From the NCBI GenBank assembly GCA_963669155.1, contig OZ022593.1, positions 11,101,796 to 11,165,795 on the forward strand: 64,000 nucleotides of DNA, in the 5' to 3' direction. The stretch is from Arbacia lixula (lineage: Eukaryota; Echinodermata; Echinoidea; Arbacioida; Arbaciidae). Under the pieces are notes generated by a model that was given only the letters and a program-made list of their open reading frames with translations, did no database searches and was not told the origin of the DNA. Both the position numbers and the translations under genes were made by a program. Below, piece by piece: positions 22,021 to 34,600 of this stretch (positions within the stretch are counted from its first letter, which is position 1; each line of letters starts with the position of its first letter).

Positions 22021-23164
22021 TGTTGATATTACTGTGTAGTAATGTTATTGAGGAAGGGTGTAGTTCATGTTGCACAAATAATCAATAACAGTACAAATAC
22101 TGCAAAATATAACATTGTTTCTCCCCTGCCCAGAAATATCTAACTATTAGATTTATCCCTTAATCAGTCCAAACAATAATGCAGTTGATATATATTTATG
22201 AAATAATTTCCTAATATTCTGCTGCAGTTCTAGACATTTTCTTTCCTGTATCGTTTCTTTAAGTGGGAGAAAAGCTGTCTTTAAATCGAGTTAAACCAGA
22301 ACTTAACACGTCAACTGCACAATTCTGATTCTATAGTGTTGTTTCACAAATGTGGAGGGTTTTTTTTTTTGCATTTGTCACTTAATCTTTCATAATTTCA
22401 GTTATAGAAATCTCAATTTCCATTTTGTTTAAAACTCAATCTGAAATGCAAAGCAGTACATTTATCTTCTTTCTCCATAACTGTGTGTTTGTTTAGCCAT
22501 GCGTCCTAGAATGAAAAGGTTGGATAATACACATTTCCGCATTGCAATGTGTGTACTATTCAGGTTAATCATATTAGAGTCAGAGATAGGGAATTTCCCT
22601 TCCTGTAAGACGGGGGTTCCCCCTGATATTTACTTGCCAAAGTTATGAAAGAAGGTAGAGTTTTTTTTTTACCATTTCAAAACATACCCTTATTACGTGG
22701 ATATCACTTCTTTAGTATTTAAAAAAAAAAAGAAGCTCTTAAGGAGCTTACAGAAATGAATTGTTGTATATGTTGGTTTATTACTTTAACTCCTTCTGCC
22801 AGACAAAATGCTGCTCTATGGGATTTGTGTGTATTGCAAGTGCGAAAATGCAGCCATGGCGCATAAAGACTTAATTGCAGCAAGCAGAAATTCACCAGCT
22901 CAAGTAGGCTCACTTTTTCATGAAAGTTTTAATGAAGAAGAGTTTGGAATTTGGTGAAATAATCTCTGGGTGTAGATGTCTAAGTTTTGTGAAAATGAGG
23001 GGAAAGTACCAAACATGGCTACCTTAATGGGCTTTTTAAAAGATGAATGTTGTCCCTTTCCGACACTTTAGAGGCTGAGCTCAACATCGGACAGCAGACA
23101 TTTCCATTTTACACCATGTCCCCAATAAAATGTCTTTACTTAAAAGTAAAAAAAGTAGCAGAAT
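22021..23164. other. Intergenic; contains an isolated palindromic kappaB word
   Basis: GGGAATTTCCC, a perfect 11-bp palindrome, at 22589-22599, followed by GGGGGTTCCCCC at 22612. No gene. Confidence 0.5.
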
Positions 23165-23309
23165 GGGCCCCGTCTCAGCTAGAGTTGCGAGTGCTCTGAA
23201 TCGATCGCAAGTCTGATCACCTATCTCTAATGTACAGAGTTAGGATCCATATCAATTGCAAGTCTAGTTGCGATCAATTTAATTGCAATTCTTTTTGAGA
23301 CAGGGCCCC
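23165..23309. mobile_element. GGGCCCTGTCTC palindrome family, full copy
   Basis: 145 bp, GGGCCCCGTCTCAGC to TTTTTGAGACAGGGCCCC; shares TATCTCTAATGTACAGAGTT with the other copies. Confidence 0.85.
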
Positions 23310-24120
23310 AGGAGTTTGTTTTGGTGAAATGAAGGCAAATCAGAGAAACAGATTTTGTGAAAGTTTGAACAAGTTGGGCAGATAATAAAAGTTCTGTGTT
23401 TCATGAGCATTACTTATCCTGAAATCTTAAGTGTCAACTTTCCTCATGCACAGCAGTCTTATTGGGCACTGTGTTGTTTACGTACCATATCCATACTATT
23501 AGTACATGCCCCCCTATCAGAGAAATGGACTTGTCCATGAAGTTGTTCAGGGCTGGAAACAATTCTTTGGGGGGAAATGAAAACCTTCAACTTGATCCTG
23601 TGTTTCAAACTTTCACCAATTTTGCTTCTAAGATGCCTTCTAGTTTTGTCAAGATAAATTCATGTTCAAGGTTTATTCTCATTTAAAAGTACTTTAAATA
23701 TGGAAAGGGATTGAAATACAAGAAGTACCAGTCTGTTACATTCTACAGATTTTGAGGCTCTGGATTTTGATCGTCATCTTGTTTGTTTGTGAAAAATCAT
23801 GTTGCGATTGTCTAAGAAACATTGTTATTTATAGTGTTATAGCTTTTCCACACAGTATATTTACTTACTGTAGAAAACAACGTTGTTTGTTATACCATAT
23901 AACTCAAGATGTTGGCAGAATATTCTTTATTCACAGCAAGCTTTCCTTTTTTTTTTTTGGTGCTTACTGATGAGTGTAGAATCGGTTATGGTGGAGACAT
24001 TTTTATGAATGATTATTGAATAAATATGACAAAAATTTTCCAGAAATTGAAATGTCAGGACCTGTATTTCTTACGTCAATTCGTGTTGCTTAATTATCGA
24101 AAATTTGAGCACATTCGCAC
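23310..24120. other. Intergenic, no gene seen
   Basis: AT-rich; frames at 23462 and 23752 have no family support. Confidence 0.4.
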
Positions 24121-24285
24121 ACTCCCACACATACACACACACACACACACACACGCACTCACACACACACACATGCACTCACACACACACACATACGCAC
24201 AAACACACACACACACACACACACACACGCATGCACACACACACACACAAACACACTTATAAACTAGTACACACACACACAAATC
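24121..24285. repeat. (CA)n microsatellite, interrupted
   Basis: Long ACAC tracts with GC, TG and AA interruptions; overlapping frames on both strands are artefacts. Confidence 0.97.
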
Positions 24286-24561
24286 ACCTGTGGAATTATA
24301 TTACCGGTACACATATTTTATGATCATGAGGAATCTTGTGGATTCTATTAACTCCCGAGTAAAGTGGAGAGCGTGTGGTACATGTATTATTTTCCCTGAG
24401 ACCGAAGGTGGGGGGAAAGTGGTACCTTACGCCATCCAGTCATCAAAGGGACAAATAGATTCCACAAAGACCCCAATGGTTCATGAAATTTTTGTTTTCT
24501 ATCCCTCATTAATATATTCTTTGTTCATCAATCGGATCATTTTCATAAATCTTGTGGCATA

Positions 24562-24787
24562 GAATACCGAAGTGTGACGTCATTTGAGCATTATTGTCAA
24601 GACAACTGGTAGTAAACAATGCAGATAGAGCAAGCAGCGGTGATCACAGCGGGAACTGTAATTAGGAATGCCCGACACTAGCCCGATAGACAATATTGAA
24701 CAGCTTAACCTCTCGCTGAAGTGAGTTTGTTTTTGAGCCAATTGTCTTGACAACATGTTCGTATGACGACACCACGTCGGTTCTGTA
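24562..24787. mobile_element. GCTAGTGTCGGGCA repeat family, copy 2 (inverted)
   Basis: GAATACCGAAGTGTGACGTC start; TAGAGCAAGCAGCGGTGATC and TGCCCGACACTAGC words are the reverse complement of copy 1. Confidence 0.75.
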
Positions 24788-24865
24788 TTGTCCGTGTTCT
24801 AAGCTTCTGCAACACGAAATATGAAGATGTAAGAGCCATTTATCAGATTATTTATTCCAAACACA

Positions 24866-25125
24866 ACAATGGCCAATGTGGATCACACATGTCAACGCAC
24901 CTCTTTTCTGCTAGAAGTATCATGCATTATGCATTATTAATGAAACTGATGGCAATACACGTTTTCGTAATGTACAGTATTCAAAACACACCCCATAATT
25001 GCGTAGTATCATGTTACTGCATTCACCTGTATCTAGTTAACCAGATTCAATGGATGGAATGCACTTTGAATCTACATGTATTAGTTTTTGCTACTCAGAC
25101 AAACCTCAGACAAGCTTTTTCTCAA
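24866..25125. repeat. Two adjoining dispersed repeats
   Basis: 24866-24955 matches 7021-7110; 24960-25125 matches the one-arm repeat of 14816 (GCGTAGTATCATGTTACTGC, GGATGGAATGCACTTTGAAT, CAGACAAGCTTT). Confidence 0.65.
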
Positions 25126-25280
25126 CACCTAGTATTATCTGAATCCTAGATTCACTGGTCAAGTTCAAATTTTACAACCTCACCTGGACCTACATGTTCT
25201 GTGGTTCTGTCACCTTAAAAACAAAATTTGTTTAAGTTAAGTATATTGTTAGTAATTGTTTCAGTATAAATTACTTAATT

Positions 25281-25343
25281 ACATGGTCTTTTGTCACATT
25301 GACACGCTCTTGGAAATGGTGTCTGTGTAACAAAAGACCATGC
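25281..25343. repeat. Short strong hairpin
   Basis: ACATGGTCTTTTGTCAC pairs with GTAACAAAAGACCATG, 25-bp arms with a few mismatches and a 13-base loop. Confidence 0.6.
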
Positions 25344-27289
25344 TCGTTATGCTAGGATTGACAAGAACAGCATTAATAAGCCAGTTCGTAATTACAATTT
25401 GCGCATGAGCAGATGAAGGCCATAGTGACCAAACCAGCTTGTTGGTTTTTAAATCACTGAGATAAGCATCATCATTAATAAGTTATTTTAGAATATGCTT
25501 GTTATCCAATTTATAAAAGAACACCAAGGTGTTCAATCATGGGGTATTTGACAACAGGCCAAACGACAACAATTAGTTTACAATAAACAATGTAATAGAA
25601 GCTTTCCGAATTGTTCACATACCGTAGCCTACTATTCTTGTCACCTGTTTTGAGATGGTTCCTTTATTAGAGGTTGAATATCGCAAATTGCTATGTCGGG
25701 TAAGCACATTACGTAACATTTCCTTTTGAAATGATATATTAATCAACTGCTTATCCTAATGAAAAAGGGAAAGGTCATAGTGACCAAACTTGCTCCAGAG
25801 CTAACTACGAACTGGTGTATTGATGACACCTGGCTGATGTTTTGTTACATTTTTGCATCATTTTAATTATACAGTACTCTCCAAGAAGGGATGAAATATG
25901 CAAACAAAAAATACATCATTACTAATACTTGCTGAAAACAACAGGATAATACCCACTGTCAAAACGAAAGCAAAAAATTGACAAAAGTATGAAATGCTAC
26001 AAAGTGATATGTGTAGTTTGCATTGTGACGATGTATTGCCAATTTAAAGAGGCATTTTAGAAACAGACAATGTAAAACGATAGGTCACTTCACAATAATG
26101 GAATAACTTCTCATGTTTAAAATATGCTTAATCACATGCAGATCAAAATTCAAAAGCCAATATCCACATTATATTACATAGATAACAGAAAATATAATTG
26201 ACAATTTTACGGAAAATAATCTTTAAAAAAATATGAAGCCTGCAAGATAAATCAAACCAAATACCATACAATTTGGCCAAAAAAAAATCAAAAAAGGAAA
26301 ATCATATACGGTACTCACTGTACACACTATAAAAAAAAAATGCAAGTATCATTTAGTAAAAAAAAAAAAGACACCTTGCAGTGCTTTGAAAGTTTCCCCA
26401 AATGCCACTCATAACATATGTCCAATATTTATAAAGAAAATTTAGAACAATGCATGTACAGACATTCAACAACTTCTTTCATTATAAATTGTGAGTCTTA
26501 AAAAAAATGATCAAGAAATGAATCATCTTCAATTTGTAATTGAATACATGTAAGGGCATGATTATCACAGTAAAGTGACATCTTGTTTTAGGAATTCCTT
26601 ATTTGGAATAGTATCCAGTAAACTGTATACATATTACAAAGAGGATATGTAACCAAAAAGAAAGAACATTGTATAAAATTATGATTTTTTCCCCAGAGTA
26701 GCTGTGTGAGGGGCAGTTGAGGTAGACAAAAAAAGAAGAAGCAAAATTGCTTTTGCACCCCCCCCCCCTCCCCATGCATTTATTTGCTATCTCACATTTC
26801 CAAAAGTGAATGGTTAATACAAAGCTATTTTTATTTATTTATATCAATATGACATCTACATCTTAATAATATCTGCAACTTGCTAACCTAAATTTCAGTA
26901 TTTATCTGTCTAAAAATCAATATTCTGATCAGAAAAAATGTAATTCCTCATTTGATGATTAATATAGAACTTCACATACACTTGGTTACAACACTTCTGC
27001 CTGCATTTTCATTTAACCTTCAGTATTTAGGATAATTTTCAGTACAAAATACTGACAGTTGGTGGTTCTGCTTATTCTTTGATAAATATAACACAAAGTA
27101 ATGCTAAAAGTTAGGTGTCAGTTTGAGATATCTCGAGTATCCCATATGTAGTCTTCCCATATTTAAAGGCTAAGTTTCATGCTTGCATGCTTGCAAAGAA
27201 AGATCATTAAGTATTCTGAGAATCAGGGTTTTTAATACATGTAATGGGACAGGTCACACATGTAGAGTTCAAGTGCTCATTACGAGATG
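25344..27289. other. A-rich stretch, possible NOLC1 3' region
   Basis: Many A-runs on the + strand (T-runs in the NOLC1 sense) and no MITE. A C-run at 26757-26771. - strand AATAAA candidates at 26784-26779 and 25668-25663. No gene frame. Confidence 0.35.
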
Positions 27290-27376
27290 AACTTATCAAA
27301 CACAATGGATTTTTAAAACTATTATCTTCACAGTTCATACACCAGTACCCAACATACATCCAAAAAACAATTCAGG
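27290..27376. repeat. Direct duplicate of 28108-28210 (left part)
   Basis: GAACTTATCAAACACAATGG, ATCTTCACAGTTCATA and CCAACATAC words match 28108-28190 in the same order; continues after the inserted hairpin at 27553. Confidence 0.75.
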
Positions 27377-27552
27377 AGGGTGTTTCACCAAGCTGTTCGT
27401 AAGTTACGAATGATCAACGACTGGTGATCCCTTTTTGTGCTAAATGTGATACCACACTTTGTTCATTGAAAATCTAAAATAGCACAAGAAGGGATCACTA
27501 GTCATTCGTAAAGTCGTTCGTAACTTATGAACAGCTCGGTGAAACACTCCCC
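27377..27552. mobile_element. GGTGTTTCACCAAG hairpin MITE, inserted copy
   Basis: Ends GGGTGTTTCACCAAGC and GCTCGGTGAAACACTCC; arms continue with GTTCGTAAGTTACGAA and TTCGTAACTTATGAAC. The 28108-28210 duplicate lacks this segment at 28190/28191, an empty site. Relative at 54850-55191. Confidence 0.88.
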
Positions 27553-27576
27553 CTGGTGTTCTTTAATTTGAGTGCA

Positions 27577-27699
27577 ATGTCAGAAGGAGGTGGACCGACG
27601 AATATCAAACAGCACCGAACACTCGCTAGGAAAGCACAAGGCCAAGAAGCCTGGAGGACTATAATGGCAGCCAACCTTCACTCTGATGATGGCACCTGA
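27577..27699 (+). pseudogene. Possible C-terminal relic of a non-LTR retrotransposon ORF
   Basis: A 40-codon frame ending in TGA, with ARKAQGQEAWRTIM; a basic stretch followed by a Trp-Arg word near the stop resembles the C-terminal tails of some non-LTR reverse-transcriptase proteins. GC is higher than in the surroundings. No upstream RT domain. Weak. Confidence 0.3.
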
Positions 27700-27782
27700 T
27701 GATGAATGACATGTTGAGTACCACTCGCAATGATGTGCCATGTGCATAAATACTGCTGAGGGCTATATGGGTATCAATATTG

Positions 27783-28013
27783 GGCAATTCCACAGGTTTG
27801 GTTAAAGTCGTGTAACATGAGTAATCAAAGTTTCTTGATTCTATATTCTGTTATAGTTTTGCAGAAGCTATGTAAATAATTATTTAGGAAGCAAACAGTC
27901 CACCTTTCCATGACACAAAATCATATCCTCAGCACAGAAACTTCTTTTTCAATCATATAAAGAAGCTTCTGTAACTCATGTTACCCGACTTTAACCAAGC
28001 CTGCGGAACTGCC
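27783..28013. mobile_element. GGGCAATTCCACAGG hairpin MITE
   Basis: Arms 27783-27840 and 27960-28013 are inverted copies (TGGTTAAAGTCGTGTAACAT and its near reverse complement). 231 bp. Single copy here. Confidence 0.8.
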
Positions 28014-28107
28014 CTGTTGCACAATTGCCACAGCGGCACAAATACATTGCAGATTGACACACAACCTTCACAAGTAAACTGGACTACTGGAGGATCACAG
28101 AGATGGA

Positions 28108-28210
28108 ACTTATCAAACACACTGGATTTTAGTATCTTCACAATTCATAAAACCAGAACCCAACATACCATATGTCTAAAAACACTTCAGATGTTCTTTA
28201 ATACAATCAT
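28108..28210. repeat. Direct duplicate of 27290, with empty site
   Basis: Carries AACACTTCAG directly joined to ATGTTCTTTAAT at 28190/28191, where the 27290 copy holds a 176-bp hairpin. Confidence 0.75.
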
Positions 28211-28346
28211 AATAGCATGTTAAGTACCGGTACCTCTCGTATGAAGCGTCTCATAATTCTCTATGGGCCTGATGAATGCTGTCTGTGGGATGTATGTGAA
28301 CTAATGTTGCATATGGAGATTTACATGAAACCTTTACCAGTAAGCT

Positions 28347-28453
28347 GGGGCCATGCTCATGAAACCTTGAATACTAAGCCTGGTTATTTTCTAAAATGCG
28401 ACATGGATTTTTAGTGACGGACTAGGTTAGTAAGGTTTCATGAATATGGCCCC
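28347..28453. mobile_element. GGGGCCATATTCATGAAAC mini-element, copy 2
   Basis: GGGGCCATGCTCATGAAACC to GGTTTCATGAATATGGCCCC, about 107 bp, ends just past the NOLC1 stop codon and so probably lies in the NOLC1 3'UTR. Confidence 0.8.
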
Positions 28454-28482
28454 TGGAGTACGGGGAGGGGGGGGGCTCATCT

Positions 28483-28641
28483 TCATTCGCTATCAAACTT
28501 GATGGAGTTGACGGTAGTGGAGATCTGTCCTCCGCGGTAGCTCCCTCGCTTCTTCTTGGTCTTCTCATGCCTGAAGGCTTTCCCTTTGACGACCTTCAGG
28601 TCACGGTTGGCTCGCTCACCCCAGCAACCCCTCGCTCCAAT
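28483..28641 (-). CDS. NOLC1: NOLC1 exon 5 (SRP40 C-terminal domain, stop)
   Basis: Acceptor GGTTACAG precedes 28641; 52 codons then TGA at 28485-28483. Words [26 protein letters not shown] and VNSIKFDSE are near-identical to vertebrate NOLC1. Exon GC is well above the surrounding DNA. Confidence 0.95.
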   Translation of the reverse strand: MGARGCWGERANRDLKVVKGKAFRHEKTKKKRGSYRGGQISTTVNSIKFDSE

Positions 28642-31600
28642 CTGTAACCATGACAACAAACACAAAGAAGTGAATGTTTTGCAGAAAGAAGATAGATGAT
28701 AACATCTTTATTCTGCTGTTAACTCTCTGACAGCAAATATAAGTAAATGGAAACTGATTGAGGAGGGCTTCATCCAACAATAGTTGAATAATGTCTGATG
28801 ATGAGGATGATGATGATGATGATACTCTCTGTATTAATACAGTCTGTTGGAAGGAAAAATTGGCAGAAAAAAGATAAGACCTTGCAGTAACATGAACATG
28901 CATCTTCTACTTCTTTTATTTCATTAACCAATCAATCTTGTTACTTTGGGGTGGTATTCCAGAAAAATCTGAAGTGCTCTCTTAGGAGAAATCTTATTCT
29001 AAGTCCAAGATTCTCCTAAGTGGTATTCCAGAACGATCTTAAGTTTTCTGCTCTAAGTTTTCTAAGAAAAAACAAGCAGCATTTATTTGCGTAAGTAAGC
29101 GTACATGATTTATGTGCGCGCAAATAGTTGCGCGACCACAAAGATAGGATCAATCCTAGGGGAAGGTCCCGATGAGATGCTGTGATAGTGATTGGCTGCT
29201 CATAAATGACACACTTCCCTCCATTGGCTAATAAATGCGCACTGGGTGGGGTCTAACCCTCCCTAATTTGCATTAAGAGAGTCCTATGAGGACGTTCTGG
29301 AATACCTATTTCTTGCTCTCTTAGGCACCTCTTAATTAAGTTGGGGACTTAAGAGAAAACTAAAAAGAACTTCTGGAATACCACCCTTGGAGGGTAACAG
29401 CCAACTGAAGATTATATAAACATCTGAATACACAAGTAAACATACAAGGGAAAAGATTGTTGTGAGGGTCAAGTGGTGCATTTTCTATGATTTTTTTTTT
29501 ATATTGTTGGGTGATGTTCAGCCCATCTGTGTTGGAAAATGAGAATGATCCTAAAAGCACTTGCAGCATCCAGCACTCTTATGCCCATTACTTGGTAATA
29601 AAAGTCAGTTCAACTTTGGGTGGAAGTAAATTTGCCAAAAAGATTAATCATTTCGTACATAGATCAAGGAACATCATCATTGGACCTTGGTTCTAATCTG
29701 TGGAGTCCGGTATGTCCCTTTCTCACAACTACCATAAGTCTGGACACATAGAATAAGGACTCTAATCAAGAGCGAATGACTACTCATCTGTGTGTAGATA
29801 TTTAGTGGTGATTACTGTGAAGAAAAGAAGCAAAACAATACAAAACCCACATAAATAAATGTAGATAAATATCACATTCTACTACTGATACTCCTTCAGT
29901 GGTCCATCTATTAAAAGTAAAAGAACAAATTGGGGATTCAAACCTTTGCATCAAAAGAGTTATCTTGTAGCCGCGGGTCAATCTCAATTTCATCATCTTT
30001 TACTCTCCGGAATGGTACATTAGACTTCTTCTCTTTCTGAAAACAGAAAACAACAAAGTAGATCATGAGGATCAATTATAACCTCAAAATGTGAAATGAT
30101 GACGGCATATCCAGGGAATGTGTACACTACAGCTCAAAGGAATTGGAATAGGGAAAGGGAAAGGGAAAAAAGGGAAGGAGCCCCAGTTTTAAACCGCGGT
30201 ATATTTTATCTGTTCAGCATGGAACATGATGCTTTTTAGGCTAAGGCCTCGTGTTTCATGCTGAACTGGACAAAATATACCGCGGTTTAAAACTGCGGCT
30301 CCTTCTCTTTCTTCCCCAATTCCTTTGAGCTGGAGTGTACATCAATGCTATCATACTAAACCCTTTTCAAGTACCTTTTTTTACTGTCAGAGAGAATCAT
30401 GAGGTAAAATATAGATTATCTTACATAAGAATGGTAAAAACCACTTCCTTTAGAGTACTGGTACAAGGAAAAAAAATTGTATAAAATAAATTTGATACTG
30501 CATGCAATGTACAATGTAATCAAAGAAGGATTTTTTTGTGCACCAATAATCAAATGTGACCAATTGGTAGATTCAGTGTGCACTATATTCCCCAGAGCTA
30601 ACAAAAACATCATTTTGACCCCCAAAATGCTGAAAGCCACTTTCCTCAGATTAAATGCACAAGTTGCATGCAAGGGTTTCATCGCCATTCATGTACCAGA
30701 AATCGAGAACAAATTAAGTAATTGTTGTGGTAAACGTCAGAATTGTCCATACTTTTTATACAACTCCTGTAATGCCAGCAAAAAATTATTCATGTGTATT
30801 TAAATACGTGTGCAAACTTGGAGTGCAAACTTGGATCAATGGCACAAAAAAAATTAATGGACTGAACATATTCCCCGTTTTGCCATTGTAAAGGTAAATT
30901 AACATGGGAGTGGTTTCTTGTTGCCTACTGTCATAACTCTTTCCATTGGGCTGTTGGCAGGACTTGTCACATCTGATGGTGCAGTGGCCCAGCTAAGCAT
31001 TTATACACTCATATTGACTGAGATTATACCTTGCTTTGCCTCAGAAAAAACCCGCTGGCGCAGAACGGCAAGAGGCCAGCAGTCAAACTGCTTGTGTGAA
31101 CACACCCAGAGACTTCTATTTCATTGAATTTTCTCCGAGGGCAAAAGCACTCAAGAGACTGTCTGGAGTCTCCTCCTACCTTTGTTTGGGGGACAGTGTT
31201 GGGCGTGGTGGGTTTGCCATTGGCTGATGAGACAGGCGTCGTCGCTTCCTTTGTGCTCTGCCCTTCTTCTTCGTCGTCACTTTCACTTTCGCTGCTGGAC
31301 GACTTTGGCTTCTTCTGAAAATCAAAATGAGATAATTGATATGTATCAAATTCATATCCTTTGAGAAATAGTACATGTAGTTATTCAACCCAAAACAAAG
31401 GAAAACCATGTAAGATAATTGCATTAAGACTGATATTTTCTTCTCCTTTTAGAAATATTAGTTATTCACACACACACATTGGTAAAGGAAAATAAAAAAA
31501 AGATGACTGCATGAAGACTGATTCATATTCATCCACTTTAAGAAGTAATAGTCATTGACAAACAAACATAGGAAAAGGTGTTCTTCTTTTGCTTTGCATC

Positions 31601-34600
31601 GCATCAAAATTTGTTTGGCATCATGGGAAGACTGCTACACCGATTATATGAACAGCTGGTTATTGTCTTCAAATGGTGTCAGGAACTTCACTGCTTATCA
31701 TTTAAAACATTGGTGTAGGTATGATTGCTATCAAAATCTTGTCAACGAGTTTTCATTGAAAGCTTCCACTGAATATTATCAGAAATATCTGTACAACAAA
31801 GAATCCATGCATCTGAATATTATCAGAAATAATTGTACAACAAAGAATCCATGCACGTTTATTACATTGATAACTCTGATGAGAATTGTTTTATCCTTAT
31901 GGAGAGAAAACAAAAATAGTATGCCCATGGAATTTCCACTCCCTATTCATTACCCCAGCTAATCAGACAGTAATCATAAGTGTTTGAACAGAGTAAAATA
32001 TATCAACCACTATCAAAATAGAGGCACACCTTACTTTTGTTAGGACTTGCTTCTTGGTGACAGCTTTCTTCTCGTCTTCTGACTCGGAACTCTCAGAGCT
32101 GCTATCCGAATCCTCGCCATGCTTCACGCCGTTCACTTTTGGCGTCTTTTTCTCTGGAGTCTTGGCCACTACTGCGGACTTGGCGGCCTTTGCAGCCTCA
32201 GAGTCACTTTCCGATTCTGAACTACTACTGCTGCTCGCTGGCTTCTTGGCAGCGACCGGCTTGCTAGGTGTGGCCTTCTTGGGGACTGCTTTCTCCTCTT
32301 CCGATGATGATGAATCACTGTCAGAACTGCTCTCCGCCTTCTTCCTCTGAGCTGACGCTGGCGTCTTTTTCGCAGCTGAATTCAATGTTTGAGATTTTGG
32401 AGTGAGTACTGGATTTTTCTTTGCTTTGTCTTCCTCTTCTGATGATGAATCACTCTCAGAACTGCTCTCCGCTTTCTTCTTCTGCGCTGGTACTGGTGTC
32501 TTCTTTGCTGCTGGTTTTGCCTCTTCCTCGCTATCACTATCATCACTACTGTCACTACTTTCTGCTTTCTTTGCTACAGGTGTAGCTTTTGTGGATGTTT
32601 CTTTAGCCTTCGGTGTGCTTTTTGCCACTTGTTTTGGCACTGGTTTTGCCTCCTCCTCGCTATCACTATCATCGCTACTGTCACTACTCTCCGCTTTCTT
32701 TGCTATGATTGCCTTTGGGGTACTTTTTATCACTTCTTTTGGCGCTGGTTTTGCCTCCTCCTCGCTATCACTATCATCGCTACTGTCGCTACTCTCTGCC
32801 TTCTTTGTTACCGTCTTAGCTTGCGGTGTGGTTTTTGGAGCTGGTTTCGGTGCTGGTTTTGCCTCCTCCTCGCTTTCACTATCATCACTACTGTCACTAC
32901 TCTCTGCTTTCTTTGCTACGGCTTTAGCTTTTGGTGTGCTTTTTGGCGCTGGTTTTGACGCTGGCTTTGCCTCTTCTTCACTATCACTATCATCGCTACT
33001 GTCGCTACTCTCTGCTTTCTTTGTTACCGTCTTAGCTTTCGGTGTGGTTTTTGGAGCTGGTTTTGGTGCTGGTTTTGCCTCTTCCTCGCTACTGCTATCA
33101 TCGCTACTGTCGCTACTCTCTGCTTTCTTTGCTACATCCTTAGCATTTGGTGTGCTTTTTGGCGCTGGTTTTGGTCCTGGCTTTGCCCCCTCTTCACTAT
33201 CACTATCATCACTACTGTCACTACTCTCTGCTTTCTTTGCTACGGCCTTAGCACTTGGTGTGCTTTTTGGCGCTGGTTTTGGCACTGGTTTTGTCTCCTC
33301 CTCGCTATCACTATCATCGCTACTCTCTGCTTTCTTTGCTACGGCCTTAGCTTTCGCGGGTGTTCCTTTAGCCTTCGGTGTGCTTTTTGGCACTGGCTTT
33401 GCCTCCTCTTCACTATCGCTATCATCGCTGCTGTCGCTACTCTCCGCTTTCTTCGCTACGGTCATAGCTTTTGGAGTGCTTTTGGCTGCTTGTTTTGGCG
33501 CTGGTTTTGCCTTGTCCTCACTATCATCGCTACTACTACTGTCACTGCTCTCAGCTTTCTTTGCTACGGCCTTAGCTTTACTAGGTGTTATTTTTGCTGC
33601 TGGTTTTGGTGTTGGCTTAGTCTTAGTCTCCTCTTCTGAGTCTGAATCGCTCTCGGAGCTGCTGGATTCTGCTGGCTTGGGTTTGGCCGTAGTGGACGCT
33701 TGTTCGGCCTTCTTTGCTGCTGCTGCAGCTGCATTCTTCTTGACAACCTCCTCATCCGTAGAAGAAGACTCCGAGTCAGAGCTAGACTCTTGCGCTTTCT
33801 TGGGCTGACTTTTCTTTGCTGCGGCCGCGCCCCTTGGTGTCATCTGCAAACGTGAAGCGGCAGCGTCTTCATCGCTGGAGCTTTCTTCACTACTCGTCTC
33901 CGCCTTTTGAACTGCCTGTTTCTTTGCAGCCTGTCCCTTCGCTGCTTGAGGTGTGGACTTTAGGTTAGCCTTTGCTTTTGTTGCGGTGTCTTCATCACTG
34001 CTCGATTCTTCTGAGCTTGACTCCTCTTTCTTCCTCTTTACACCATTTGCTTTTCCTGCTACTGAACTTGATGCCACCTTTGCTTTTTGGGTGCTACCTG
34101 TCACTGATTTCGGTTGTGGTTTGTCCTCATCAGAACTGTCTTCGGAATCACTGCTGCTCGCTGCTTTAGCTTTAGAAGGGGGAGTCTTTGCAACCACTTT
34201 CTTTGCTGTGGGTTTGTCATTTTCACTTGAACTCTCATCTTCAGATGAACTTTTTTCCTTCTTTGCCACTGGGGTTTTGCTCTTCGGTGCCGCTATTTTT
34301 GCAGGGGTTTTCCGAGCCTTTTCCTCTTCGTCTGTACTGGAGTCCTCACTGGAGCTGGATTCTGCACTCTTCCTAGCCTTTTTGGCTGGGACCTGGCTAC
34401 CCTCGTTATTCTCACTCTTCCTCTTGCCTGGAGAAGTCTTCTCATTCTTCCACCAGGCTTTGTAGAAATCGAGGATGGATGGTTGCTCAGGATCAGGAAG
34501 ATGCTGTGCAACATGGACGCAAAAGAGAAGCCAAAATAGAAATTAAAAACATGGTCATGGTCTCTATTAGTATTACAATAACACTGGGTGCACTTCTTTT

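Noticed and set aside
31555-31962. 135-codon frame
   Set aside because: Lies antisense in NOLC1 intron 2, contains a tandem duplication and matches no family I know.
32402-33808. 468-codon open frame on the + strand, Leu/Ser/Ala/Phe-rich
   Set aside because: Antisense shadow of the NOLC1 repeat exon; the repeated codons simply lack stops on the complement, and the protein is low complexity.
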